A stretch of 64,000 nt of DNA from Acidaminobacter sp. (GTDB lineage: Bacteria > Bacillota > Clostridia > Peptostreptococcales > Acidaminobacteraceae): NCBI RefSeq assembly GCF_030247605.1, contig NZ_JAOTSB010000013.1:18976-82975 (forward strand), in the 5' to 3' direction. The first letter of the stretch is position 1. Every line of letters begins with the position of its first letter. Below the pieces are notes generated by a model, which did not search any database, was not told where the DNA came from, and was given only the letters and a program-made list of their open reading frames with translations. This document shows positions 33,991 to 42,654 of this stretch, in pieces. Position numbers and translations under genes: made by a program.

Positions 33991-35355
33991 CTAATTCAAT
34001 AGGGCTCTGATCGCTAAGACAAGCTCCGTATTATCGATATAAGCACCTCTGACCGGATCCTGTTGGTCTGCCAGTTTCTTGAAGAGTTCAGCGCCCGCGC
34101 CTTTCGCGAATAATGGAATCAATTGGTTGGTGTGGTTGCCGCTGTTCCAAGCCATAGTCGGCATGACACCCTTCCCTTGATTAACCACGTCATCATTGAC
34201 ACCTGCCGTCCCTGTCAAATAGCCCGTTTCATGGTCGCCCGTGACAATGACCAGCGTCTCACTCCAGCTGCTGTTGTTTTCAACCCAATCACAGACGGCG
34301 TCAACAGCGTTGTTGAAGTCTGTCTGCTCTTCAATCAATCGGCCGCTTTGATTCGCGTGGCCGGCCCAGTCAATGGCGCCGCCTTCAACCATGAGGAAGA
34401 AGCCTTCTTCATTGTTGTCCAGAACGTTGAGGGCGACATTGGTCATGACTTCGAGGGTTGGGACGTAAGCATTGAACGGTACCTCATAGGCATTCGCTTT
34501 GCCATCGCCCCCACGGCTCTGCTGGAGCGTCGTCGCGACTTGTGGAATGCCGAGCAATCGATTTGGAGCATCGCCGGTTTGCAGCTCTTCAAATTCGGTT
34601 TTCAGCTGGATCAGTTCCCAAGGGTCTGAGTTCCCGTCACCATCGGCATCCGCAGTTGTTAGAGTACCATCCAGCAGTGCATTCCAAGTGCCTGCCCCTC
34701 CGACATATTTGTAATTTGCGGAGGTTTTGAAAGCGCCGTTGTCATCATAAAACGGGTGACCCGCGCCAAGGATGACGTCTGTCGCGCTTTCCATCAGCAT
34801 TTCATTGGCGATCGCACTGTAATTGTTTCTGCTGGCGTTGTGCGCCACAAAACTTGCCGGTGTCGCGTGGCTGAACTGGACGGAGGAAACAACGCCTGTG
34901 GCTCTGCCGATGGTTTCAAAATCAGAAGCAATATGGATCAGGTCTTCTTGCTCAAGATCAACACCGATCGCTGCGTCATAGGTTTTTACGCCTGTCGACA
35001 TAGCGGTTCCGGCTGCTGCAGAGTCCGTAGGCTTTTCTTTAACAGCATCGAAACTGGCCCAAATCGTTTCCGGAGTGTAAGAACCTACTGAAAAAGTACT
35101 CATTGCCACCTTGGTCGGGAACTTTTCATAGCGCTGGGTGCCGGCCTTGCCCTCGTTATAATAGTCCGCTGCGAGAATTTGATTGTAGCCCCAACCGTCA
35201 GAGATTAATAAAATGACATTTTTGACGTCCTTGCCATTGCCAGTGATTTTGTCTGAAACGACTGGTGCTGCTGCAGCTGGGACGACCATCGCGGCGGCCA
35301 TGGATGCCATAAGCAAAGCTGAAACTGCCGTCTTGTTGAAATTTCCTAGTTTCAA
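33991..35355 (-). CDS. phoA: Secreted alkaline phosphatase
   Basis: A protein of about 454 residues with an N-terminal signal peptide (KLGNFNKTAVSALLMASMAA, then a VPAAAA cleavage region). Active-site parts are LLISDGWG near residue 45 (metal), TDSAAAGTAMSTG near 106 (Ser nucleophile in DSA), IDWAGHANQSG near 317, TGDHETGYLTG near 360 and SGNHTNQLIPL near 394 (metal His). It releases phosphate from organic esters outside the cell. The initiator is TTG 35355, because AAGGAGGAGAATAAT precedes it. A Pho-box-like sequence lies upstream at 35458-35485, consistent with phosphate starvation control. Full length. Confidence 0.93.
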   Translation of the reverse strand: MKLGNFNKTAVSALLMASMAAAMVVPAAAAPVVSDKITGNGKDVKNVILLISDGWGYNQILAADYYNEGKAGTQRYEKFPTKVAMSTFSVGSYTPETIWASFDAVKEKPTDSAAAGTAMSTGVKTYDAAIGVDLEQEDLIHIASDFETIGRATGVVSSVQFSHATPASFVAHNASRNNYSAIANEMLMESATDVILGAGHPFYDDNGAFKTSANYKYVGGAGTWNALLDGTLTTADADGDGNSDPWELIQLKTEFEELQTGDAPNRLLGIPQVATTLQQSRGGDGKANAYEVPFNAYVPTLEVMTNVALNVLDNNEEGFFLMVEGGAIDWAGHANQSGRLIEEQTDFNNAVDAVCDWVENNSSWSETLVIVTGDHETGYLTGTAGVNDDVVNQGKGVMPTMAWNSGNHTNQLIPLFAKGAGAELFKKLADQQDPVRGAYIDNTELVLAIRALLN

Positions 35356-35457
35356 ATTATTCTCCTCCTTTTTCAAAACCATCCGTTTTTGTCTCTTGTG
35401 CACAAGATGAGCATAACGCGGCAATGTTAAAGAGGGATTGACTCTTTGAAAGCATTG

Positions 35458-35485
35458 GGTAAAGTCATGTTAAGTTTAGGGTGAA
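35458..35485 (-). promoter_or_regulatory. Pho-box-like repeats upstream of phoA
   Basis: On the - strand the segment contains TTCACC, TTAACA and TTTACC at roughly 11-12 base intervals, about 105 bases before the phoA start. This resembles the site in front of pstS, although the repeats are less perfect. Confidence 0.5.
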
Positions 35486-35512
35486 CCACAGGTACACTTT
35501 AAATGGAACACT

Positions 35513-35553
35513 GAAATCGGTGTCTGACACCGAGTTTCAAGACACCGAGTTTC
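35513..35553. repeat. REP-like palindrome, copy 5, with a partial unit
   Basis: A GAAATCGGTGTC arm pairs with GACACCGAGTTTC (35513-35538). A truncated half unit, AAGACACCGAGTTTC (35539-35553), follows directly. It lies between phoA and the glycosidase gene and ends 10 bases before that gene's stop. Confidence 0.8.
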
Positions 35554-35562
35554 ATCACAAAT

Positions 35563-37272
35563 TCAATTCTCCACTATCACAATTGCGTTGCTGATGGCCC
35601 GTCCGGGTGTCCGGATCATTTTTCCGTTGTAATACATGCCGCTTGAAGCCCCGCCGTCCAGGTTCGTCGCGGTTTTGGCGCCCAGCTGGATCATGATGTC
35701 CGCCAGCTCATGGAGGGTGGCGGTGGTGGTGATGAAGATCAGGCGACCATCGGCAGAAATCCCTGCAGCGCTTCGGGCTGCTGAATTCGTGGTAATCTTG
35801 GCCTCATAGAAGGCCTCCTTCCCCAAATCGATGGCTTTCACGCCATCCCGCACCAGCAGGGGACCTGCGCCCACCACGGATTCTGCCTTGGCCCAGAAGT
35901 CCCCGCCCAGCTCAGCCGTAAACGCGGGCTGCATGCCAAAGCGGCTGCCCTCGGCAAATTTGGCGTAAGAGGTATAGACATAGCCGGCGTTTTGGTTGAT
36001 CAACGCGCCGGTGGCAGCCAGGAGATTCGTATCCTTGCCGGGGTAACTGTGGGCCGCCGGAAACACAACGGTGTAATCCGCGGTGTTGGACAGGGTGCCT
36101 GCCCAAGGCTTGGCCTTCGAAATGATGCCGCCGCTGACGGTGAAAACCGTGCCCGCAAAGGTTGCATTCAGAGCGATCTGGCTCTTATACTGCTTGTCGA
36201 AGATCACGATGCGCTGATCCGTGGCGTGGATCAGCGGCGTATTGAGGGAAAAGCCCTTCCAGGCGCCGCTGTACCAGGAGACCTTATCGAAGACGCCGCC
36301 GGTGTTTTCGCCATTGACCGTCGAGGACACCCGGTCGATCCGGGCTTCAGTCCCGGCGATCCCAAGTGAGCCATAGTGTCCGCCCGTGGTCAGCAGTTTT
36401 CCGCCCACGACCAGGGTGTTGCTTGGCGTGCCATAGCCGTTGTAAGCGTCAAAGAAGGTGCCGTTGATGGCGAAGACGGCGTTTTCGCGCTTGGCCGCCG
36501 CCTCCAGCGTGTTGGTCTCCCCTACCCGCGATCCGGCGAGGACGGCTCTGGCCTTCAGTTTGCCGCTTTTCAGGTCAGCGGTGACAACGCTGACGGGGAT
36601 GGATCTGGTCCCGACTTTTATGGTTTTTTCAGCGAAAGTCAAGGCGCTTGAACCCCCTGCCGGTGCTGTGGATGGGGCTGGGCTGGAAGGCAGTGCAGGT
36701 TCAGCCGATGGTCCCGAAACCAACCCCTGTGCCGGTCCGCTGGCATTGATCACTCCCGAATTGATGACAAGCCCGCCCGACTGGCTGAATTGATAATCCC
36801 AGCCGAACATATCCTTGGCAAACCGCCATGTCAAAGGGAAATAGGTGATATCCCGGAAATTGAGAATTGGATAAGTTTCTTTGGCATTGTCTATGCGCTG
36901 TCCACCCACTATGACGGGATAAGTGACAATTTTTGCGGAATACGTGGTGTTCAGTCGGTTGCTGCCAGCGACATCCTGCTTGACAGTCTCCTGGCTGGCA
37001 GCCTTTTGAATGTCGAGCCCTGTCTCTGCTGAGAATTTCAGGGTGAGGCCGAGGGACCGCGATAAATTCCAGGTCATGGGGAAATAAGTGATGCCTTTAT
37101 AGAGCACCAGTGGGTATTTGGCGCTTGTCGACTCAAAGCTGACCCCATTCAGAGTGACTTTGAAGGCCGGAAGGGTAACACCTGCATCAGCGGCGTAGGA
37201 ACGGTTGGCGACAGGTGGAAGAATTGCGGTCAGTGCCAGGATTAAACTGAGCAGAATTATGAATTTCTTCAT
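35563..37272 (-). CDS. Secreted protein with stalk (copper-amine-oxidase-like) domain and phosphodiester glycosidase domain
   Basis: A 569-residue protein. A signal peptide covers residues 1-28 (ends SYA-ADA). A stalk domain of the copper-amine-oxidase N-terminal type, with two similar units (PLVLYKGITYFPMTWNLSR and ILNFRDITYFPLTWRFAK), spans residues about 35-170. A Pro/Ser linker follows near 190-212. The C-terminal NAGPA-like domain contains AFAINGTFFDAYNGYGTPSN near 270 and TNLDGGASSGMYYNGK near 533. Such domains cleave or mature phosphodiester-linked sugars on the cell surface. The start is ATG 37272. Part of the enzyme's target is unknown. Confidence 0.82.
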   Translation of the reverse strand: MKKFIILLSLILALTAILPPVANRSYAADAGVTLPAFKVTLNGVSFESTSAKYPLVLYKGITYFPMTWNLSRSLGLTLKFSAETGLDIQKAASQETVKQDVAGSNRLNTTYSAKIVTYPVIVGGQRIDNAKETYPILNFRDITYFPLTWRFAKDMFGWDYQFSQSGGLVINSGVINASGPAQGLVSGPSAEPALPSSPAPSTAPAGGSSALTFAEKTIKVGTRSIPVSVVTADLKSGKLKARAVLAGSRVGETNTLEAAAKRENAVFAINGTFFDAYNGYGTPSNTLVVGGKLLTTGGHYGSLGIAGTEARIDRVSSTVNGENTGGVFDKVSWYSGAWKGFSLNTPLIHATDQRIVIFDKQYKSQIALNATFAGTVFTVSGGIISKAKPWAGTLSNTADYTVVFPAAHSYPGKDTNLLAATGALINQNAGYVYTSYAKFAEGSRFGMQPAFTAELGGDFWAKAESVVGAGPLLVRDGVKAIDLGKEAFYEAKITTNSAARSAAGISADGRLIFITTTATLHELADIMIQLGAKTATNLDGGASSGMYYNGKMIRTPGRAISNAIVIVEN

Positions 37273-37348
37273 TGGATGCGACCTCCAAACTATATGTTAT
37301 TCATAGAATAGCACTTTGTGCCTTCTTTGGAATGTTACAAATATATTT

Positions 37349-37397
37349 CGGTGTCTGGCACCAAGTTGAGGTTGGTGACAGGCACCAAGTTGAAAAC
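37349..37397. repeat. Two divergent REP-like units
   Basis: Two units related to the 24-nt arrays, each with a GGTGYCNGGCACC-type core followed by AAGTTGA. They lie in the promoter region of the small secreted peptide gene and are more degenerate than other copies. Confidence 0.7.
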
Positions 37398-37527
37398 CGT
37401 CCGCGTCACCAAAACAAATTTTACCTCACCATAATTTCTCCACAACTCCATGGCATACTGTCCTCAGGGTCACAGATAACCCAAACCAAACTAAAAACCA
37501 ATCATTCCTATAGGAGGACAATTTAAA

Positions 37528-37713
37528 ATGAAAAAGACAATCGCCGCCAGTATCCTTTCCTTACTGCTCATCACTTACGGTTCCCAGGCTTTCGCTTCCA
37601 ACGCGGTCTCCAATATGGCCACGAACAATGGCGGCCTCAGCGTCGCAGAGTGTGCCAAAACCATGGATCGCGGCGTCTCCGTGTGCGCTCAGCACGACGC
37701 GTGCTTAAAGTAA
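37528..37713 (+). CDS. Small secreted cysteine-containing peptide of unknown function
   Basis: A 61-residue protein with a clear signal peptide (MKKTIAASILSLLLITYGSQ, then AFA and a likely cut before SNAV). The mature part of about 37 residues has Cys at residues 42, 53 and 59 (VAECAKTM, VSVCAQ, DACLK). The gene looks real: ATAGGAGGACAATTTAAA precedes the ATG at 37528, the preceding region is repeat-rich, and a long hairpin terminator follows within 45 bases. The three-Cys pattern could allow one disulfide plus a free thiol. No family is recognised; a bacteriocin or signalling role is only one possibility. Confidence 0.7.
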   Translation: MKKTIAASILSLLLITYGSQAFASNAVSNMATNNGGLSVAECAKTMDRGVSVCAQHDACLK

Positions 37714-37754
37714 TCAGTGAACTACCCCCCTTTTACTGAAAGTTTGAACATATG

Positions 37755-37822
37755 AAAAAGACAGGCCTCGCAGGGAAGTTTCAGCGCGTAATCCCCTCCT
37801 GCAAGTGCCTGTCTTTTTTCTT
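37755..37822 (+). terminator. Terminator after the small secreted peptide gene
   Basis: AAAAAGACAGGC (37755-37766) pairs with GCCTGTCTTTTT (37807-37818), with inner CTCGCAGGG/CCTGC pairing. A T-run follows on the + strand and the A-run makes it bidirectional for the convergent gene. Confidence 0.88.
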
Positions 37823-37866
37823 GTTTTTTGAATACCTCACAATGACGAACATCATCCCATGACGTC

Positions 37867-38259
37867 TCAAGTCCGCCGCACCTTCCGGCTGAGATAACGG
37901 TTCATGTCCCGCTCGTCCTGCTTTTCCAACCCGCGTTCCCCTGCCAGCGATTCCAGGTGATGTGTAAACTCATGCTTCAGGGTTTCCTCAAGCCGCCGTT
38001 TGATCACGCTGCGGTCTGCCTGCCCATACACCTGCGCGAACGAGCCGTAATAAATCACAATATACCGCCCCTGACTGCCGCCCCGGTGGTATTCGCCCAT
38101 GATAAACAGGTCATCCCCAATGCTTTTCGGATGCATCCGGCTTTCCGGCAGCAGCAAAATCCCACCGTTCAGCTCCTTGTAAAACACCTCCGGCAGCCCC
38201 TCGGCGACCTCGTTCAAAATCTCTTCCATTTCCTCTATTGTCAGCACAGCCACCACCAC
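37867..38259 (-). CDS. Zincin-like metallopeptidase-family protein
   Basis: A protein of about 130 residues with HEFTHHLE near residue 96, an HExxH zinc motif. The preceding SVIKRRLEETLKHEF and the GEYHRGGSQGRYIVIYYGSF strand match the small 'metallopeptidase family' of Firmicutes with an unknown substrate. The start codon is not clear: several GTG codons lie in a row at 38247-38259 and no good ribosome site is visible, so the first four residues are uncertain. It lies 45 bases beyond the terminator shared with the peptide gene, with a GACCATCGGCA word beyond its start. Confidence 0.8.
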   Translation of the reverse strand: MVVAVLTIEEMEEILNEVAEGLPEVFYKELNGGILLLPESRMHPKSIGDDLFIMGEYHRGGSQGRYIVIYYGSFAQVYGQADRSVIKRRLEETLKHEFTHHLESLAGERGLEKQDERDMNRYLSRKVRRT

Positions 38260-38315
38260 TTTTCTGCTCGCGTCTTCACTCTATTCTTTCCCATAAAGCT
38301 TAAAGACCAAACATC

Positions 38316-38326
38316 TGCCGATGGTC
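38316..38326 (-). repeat. Intergenic copy of the GACCATCGGCA word
   Basis: TGCCGATGGTC on the + strand between the zincin-like and EamA genes, about 20 bases beyond the latter's stop codon. Confidence 0.8.
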
Positions 38327-38346
38327 ACCTTTCCCAACCCCCAACC

Positions 38347-39291
38347 CTAAGACTCACTGATCCAGATAGCCCCCAATATGGCCGCCGCACCAATCGCCAT
38401 TTTTGTCGTAAAGGAATCCCCCAGCAGAGCCACGGACAGCAGGCTTCCAAATACCGCCTCCATACTCAGAATGATGGAAGTCACCGACGGCTTCAGATAC
38501 TTTTGACACACCGTCTGAAGGTAGTAAGCCACAATGGAGCCAAACACCGCCAAATGCAGCACTGCCAGCATACCCAGGTTAAACACCTGAGGCGCGGGAC
38601 TGAAAAGCAGTCCTAAAGTCATGGCCAGAACAGCACCGACGCCAAACTGGACTGCCGTAAACACCGCCGCATCTTCCTTATGAGCAAAAAATCCAGTCAC
38701 AACGATATGAGCACCATAAAACACAGAACTGAGAAGCGTAATGCTGTCTCCAAGACTGATGCTGAGGTTTTCATTCAGCGAGAGCATACCTATGCCCCAA
38801 AAGCATACCGCCGCACCAATGTAAGCTTTTATGGACGGATTCTTTTTGAATACCGCCCAGGTTAAAAATGGGACTATGACCACATAGGCACTTGCTAAAA
38901 AGGACTGTTTACTCGCCGTCGTAAACTGAAGACCATAGATTTGCAGCACGTATCCCATTGAAAGCATGACGCCAGCGATCAGACCGCCTTTCATGTCTTT
39001 CAGTTTCGTTGAAAACAGTTTCTTATGGATGACTATGGCCATAAGCACAAAGGCAAATAAAAATCTAAATCCCATAAGATAAAAAGGGCTCATAAATTCC
39101 AGTGCGTATTTCCCTGCAGGGAACGTCGAACCCCACATCAGCGCCGTGGTCATAAGGCCAAGTCCGGCAAGCAGCCGTGTCTTTTTTGGGTATTCTGCCA
39201 GTTGTTCAGCGTCGTCCCTTCCGACCGCTTCACGACCCGGATTGTTCAAAGCCGACTCATTTTGATTCTCTCTTCCAGCCATGGATTCCAT
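38347..39291 (-). CDS. EamA/DMT-family transporter
   Basis: A 314-residue protein with ten predicted helices in two EamA repeats. ALMWGSTFPAGKYAL near residue 54 marks the first repeat and FGSIVAYYLQTVCQKYLKPS near residue 248 the second. An extra 30-residue charged N-terminal segment precedes the helices. DMT transporters export metabolites such as amino acids or purines; the substrate here is unknown. It is divergent from the PucR-type regulator at 39451 (about 160 bases between starts), so the two may be linked. Confidence 0.85.
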   Translation of the reverse strand: MESMAGRENQNESALNNPGREAVGRDDAEQLAEYPKKTRLLAGLGLMTTALMWGSTFPAGKYALEFMSPFYLMGFRFLFAFVLMAIVIHKKLFSTKLKDMKGGLIAGVMLSMGYVLQIYGLQFTTASKQSFLASAYVVIVPFLTWAVFKKNPSIKAYIGAAVCFWGIGMLSLNENLSISLGDSITLLSSVFYGAHIVVTGFFAHKEDAAVFTAVQFGVGAVLAMTLGLLFSPAPQVFNLGMLAVLHLAVFGSIVAYYLQTVCQKYLKPSVTSIILSMEAVFGSLLSVALLGDSFTTKMAIGAAAILGAIWISES

Positions 39292-39450
39292 CCCCTTAAT
39301 AGCATAAATAATCGTAATTTCTCAATTCATGATCTCGATTCATTATAGCAAACCTCAATTTGTACTTTTTACAATGATTCGCATTAAATTTTGTATAATT
39401 CACTACTCGTTTCGAAACATTGAGTTATAATTTTGATAGAGGTGAGATTC

Positions 39451-40611
39451 ATGTCTATCACGGTTCTGGAAGCCACTAAGCTGAGTACCTTTAAAAACTT
39501 CAAACTCATTGTGGGCCATTCCGGCCTCGATCGTCCGGTTGAGAAAATTGGAATTCTGGATTATGAGTTTATTTCGAATATCCACGGACAATTTATTCCC
39601 GGTGAATTTGTCATCAGCAGCTTGTTGTTTGCAAAAGATCATCCTGAACGGATCCTTTCCGCAGTCACCAGTCTGATTGAGGACGGTGTCAGCGGTTTAG
39701 CCATTAAAAATATCTATTACAATACGCTTCCCCGGGAGGTCCTGGCGTATGCCAGTGAACACAGCTTTCCCATCTTCATTTTTGATAATACAGTCTACTT
39801 TGAAGACATCATTACGGAGCTGACGGATAAACTCAGATCCGTTGACAACGAAGCTTTGCTCGAAGCCAAAGTGGATGCGTTAGTGCGTCTTAGTCTCAAC
39901 AAAGCCACGGTCAGAGAGATTGCGCTCGAAATTAACACCAGCTTTAGAGAGCATTTTTTTGTTCTCTATCTCCGCGAAAAGAAGCTCTTTAATCCCCAAG
40001 GCTCCATAAAGCTCTTGGATGAGATCAAAAAGCAGCGCAGCCTGGAGCTTCAAAACAGCGTCATGAGGTATCGTCAAGGACTTCTCCTGATTTTTACTTT
40101 TGACCAATCCCTGGAGGAAACCAAATTAAAATCCACATCTCTGCAAGTTTTTTCGAAACTCGGAATCCCGTCAGACCAATACGAGGCTGGCATAAGCGGT
40201 GCCCACGCCGACCTCAGTGATTTGGGGAGAGCCATTAATGAAAGCTTGTACGCGCAAAAGACCAGTGCTCTCATCAATGAAAGGATCTGTGCCTTCAGTG
40301 ATATTGGCCTTTACAGCATTCTGATGCCTTATCACCAGGAGCTTTGGATGCGTCAATTTTATGACCGGATTCTTAAACCCATCAAGGACTATGACGAAAG
40401 ATACAATACTCAGCTCTTTGATACAGCTCAAGCCTTTGTTCAGCAGGACGGAAAAATCGCGGAAACGGCAGAAGCCCTATTTATGCATAGCAATACCATT
40501 CGTTATCGCATAGGAAAAATTAAGAGTCTCCTGCATATGGAGGCGGCGGAAGGCAGTTTCTATGAACAGCTTTCTGTAGCTGTTAAACTCGACCGAATCT
40601 ACTCCCTCTAA
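39451..40611 (+). CDS. PucR-family transcriptional regulator
   Basis: A 386-residue regulator. The N-terminal PucR domain spans residues about 10-125 (starts ITVLEATKLSTFKNFKLIVG). The C-terminal HTH of the PucR/CdaR type contains TAEALFMHSNTIRYRIGKIK near residue 348. PucR-type proteins control purine or amino-acid use by sensing a metabolite. I use ATG 39451 behind GATAGAGGTGAGATTC; the alternative start at 39433 adds six residues. The EamA exporter is divergent from it and is a candidate target, though this is inference. Confidence 0.85.
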   Translation: MSITVLEATKLSTFKNFKLIVGHSGLDRPVEKIGILDYEFISNIHGQFIPGEFVISSLLFAKDHPERILSAVTSLIEDGVSGLAIKNIYYNTLPREVLAYASEHSFPIFIFDNTVYFEDIITELTDKLRSVDNEALLEAKVDALVRLSLNKATVREIALEINTSFREHFFVLYLREKKLFNPQGSIKLLDEIKKQRSLELQNSVMRYRQGLLLIFTFDQSLEETKLKSTSLQVFSKLGIPSDQYEAGISGAHADLSDLGRAINESLYAQKTSALINERICAFSDIGLYSILMPYHQELWMRQFYDRILKPIKDYDERYNTQLFDTAQAFVQQDGKIAETAEALFMHSNTIRYRIGKIKSLLHMEAAEGSFYEQLSVAVKLDRIYSL

Positions 40612-40657
40612 TCTGCTTGAGTCTATTCCACCCTAATCCGAAAGGGGCTCCCACAAC

Positions 40658-42589
40658 ATGATAGACATTTCGTTCTTTCAAGTTAAAAAAACGTATTATC
40701 AGAAACCCATCCTTGAATCCGTTTCCTTCGACGTGCTCTCAGGCTCTAAGATTGGTTTGATTGGCCGCAACGGCGCAGGAAAAACGACACTTTTCAAACT
40801 CATGATGAATGATGAGCTCCCGGACGCAGGTCAAGTGACGCTTCGCAAAGGTCTGCGCCTCGGATTTCTCGAACAATTGCCAGACCATAGACCGGGACAA
40901 ACCGTCAAAAACTTATTGGACGAAGGCTTCTCGGAACTTCATGCGCTGAGAGCGACGCTCTCTGAACTTGAGCTCAGAATGTCCGAGGATCCTCAGAACA
41001 CATCATTGCTTAAAAGCTACGGAGAAAAACTGACGCTTTTCGAAGCACTGGGCGGTTATACGACCGAAGTCAAACTGAATGAGATCTGCCAGGCATTGAA
41101 GCTGGTCCCGCTGCTCGATCAGCCTTTTGAGTCACTTTCCGGCGGCGAAAAGACCAGAACCCTATTTGGACGCTTACTCCTCAAGGCGCCGGACGTCCTG
41201 CTTCTCGATGAACCTACCAACCACCTGGACAGCGATATGCTGGAGTGGCTCGAGCGGTATCTGAACCTTTACGACGGCACTGTCATCATGATCTCTCATG
41301 ACCGCTATTTTCTGGATCTGGTCGCCCAGTCCATCCTGGAGCTTGATCAGGGCTATGTACGCCACTATGAAGGCAACTATTCCTGGTATGCCATTGAGAA
41401 GGAAAAGCAAAATGAGCTTCAGCTTCAGCAGTATCTGCTCCAGCAAAAGAAAGTTAAAGCCATTGAAGCGGCTATTAAGCGTTTTGAATTGTGGGGCACT
41501 ATGGGCGACAACGAAAAATTCTTCAAGAAAGCCAACCAGTTCAAAGCGCGCCTAGATAAAATGGATAAAGTCCTGCCTCCGGATCACGGCCAGCTGAACT
41601 ATAAGCTGAGCCTGGACAGTACCTCCAAGTCATCAAAGCAGCTGATCACACTTGAGAATCTGAAGCTGGGATACCCTGGCATGACCTTGCTTGAGCATGG
41701 CCATTTAAGTCTTTTTCGGGGCGAGCGCCTTTGCCTGATCGGTAAAAACGGTGCAGGGAAAACGACGCTCTTCAAAGCGATACTGGGACAATGCGAGCCC
41801 CTTGACGGTTTGGTCAGGGTTGGGGCATCTGCGACCATCGGCTATATCCCTCAAGATATTGAGTTTGAGAATGCGGACCTCAGTCTGCACGATTGGTGTA
41901 TTCAAACGCTTTCTCTCAGCGGCGGTGAGGCCAGAAATCTGCTGGCCCACTACGGGTTCCGGGATCAGGAGGTTTTCAGGCGGCTTTCGACACTTTCCGG
42001 GGGTGAGCGCAGCCGGCTGAAGCTCATTCAGATTTCGAAATCCCAGTCGACACTGCTGCTCCTCGACGAACCGACCAATCACATGGATATCCCATCAAGA
42101 GAACAGCTTGAAGCCATGTTGTCGGATTTTAAAGGGACTTTGCTGATGATCTCCCATGACCGCTACCTGATTGAAATGATTGCTACCGGTATGGTCTGGC
42201 TGCACGATCAGACGCTGGAGCGGATTGACGGTGGCTATGAGGATTATTTAACCGCCAGGTCGCAGGTTGAGCAGCTCGCGGCGAACACCGTGCCTGATAA
42301 AAGCGGTGGCGCTTCTGAGAAAAACACTGGGGTCTCGAACCAATATCGAAAGGAACGTCCAAAGACCTACCAAAAAGAGAAGCTGCGGCTGCAACAGGTT
42401 GAAGCTGAAATTGTGTCGACCGAAGACCGGCTAACCCTTATAGAGGAGGCCCTGAAGGCGCATGCAAGTGACTTCGAAAAGCTGACGGCACTCAGTTCAG
42501 AGCTGGCAGCACTTAAGGAGCACCATCATGCATTGCTGGAGGAATGGACCGAGCTTGCGGACATTATAGAAGCTGCTCCTAAGGCTTGA
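40658..42589 (+). CDS. ABC-F family ATPase
   Basis: A 643-residue protein with two complete ABC domains and no membrane part. Domain 1: GRNGAGKTT near residue 36, LSGGEKTR near 153, LLLLDEPTNHLDS near 177. Domain 2: GKNGAGKTT near 360, LSGGERSRLKLI near 447 and LLLLDEPTNHMDI near 468. A linker of about 80 residues carries the charged ABC-F helices, and a C-terminal coiled coil (EKLRLQQVEAEIVSTEDRL) follows. ABC-F proteins act on the ribosome in translation or antibiotic protection. Start ATG 40658 follows CCGAAAGGGGCTCCCACAAC. The exact subgroup is not assigned. Confidence 0.9.
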   Translation: MIDISFFQVKKTYYQKPILESVSFDVLSGSKIGLIGRNGAGKTTLFKLMMNDELPDAGQVTLRKGLRLGFLEQLPDHRPGQTVKNLLDEGFSELHALRATLSELELRMSEDPQNTSLLKSYGEKLTLFEALGGYTTEVKLNEICQALKLVPLLDQPFESLSGGEKTRTLFGRLLLKAPDVLLLDEPTNHLDSDMLEWLERYLNLYDGTVIMISHDRYFLDLVAQSILELDQGYVRHYEGNYSWYAIEKEKQNELQLQQYLLQQKKVKAIEAAIKRFELWGTMGDNEKFFKKANQFKARLDKMDKVLPPDHGQLNYKLSLDSTSKSSKQLITLENLKLGYPGMTLLEHGHLSLFRGERLCLIGKNGAGKTTLFKAILGQCEPLDGLVRVGASATIGYIPQDIEFENADLSLHDWCIQTLSLSGGEARNLLAHYGFRDQEVFRRLSTLSGGERSRLKLIQISKSQSTLLLLDEPTNHMDIPSREQLEAMLSDFKGTLLMISHDRYLIEMIATGMVWLHDQTLERIDGGYEDYLTARSQVEQLAANTVPDKSGGASEKNTGVSNQYRKERPKTYQKEKLRLQQVEAEIVSTEDRLTLIEEALKAHASDFEKLTALSSELAALKEHHHALLEEWTELADIIEAAPKA

Positions 42590-42654
42590 AATAGGACATT
42601 TCGCTGAAGCATGTTATAATAAGATAACAAATTAACGGAAATGAGGTTCCCAGC

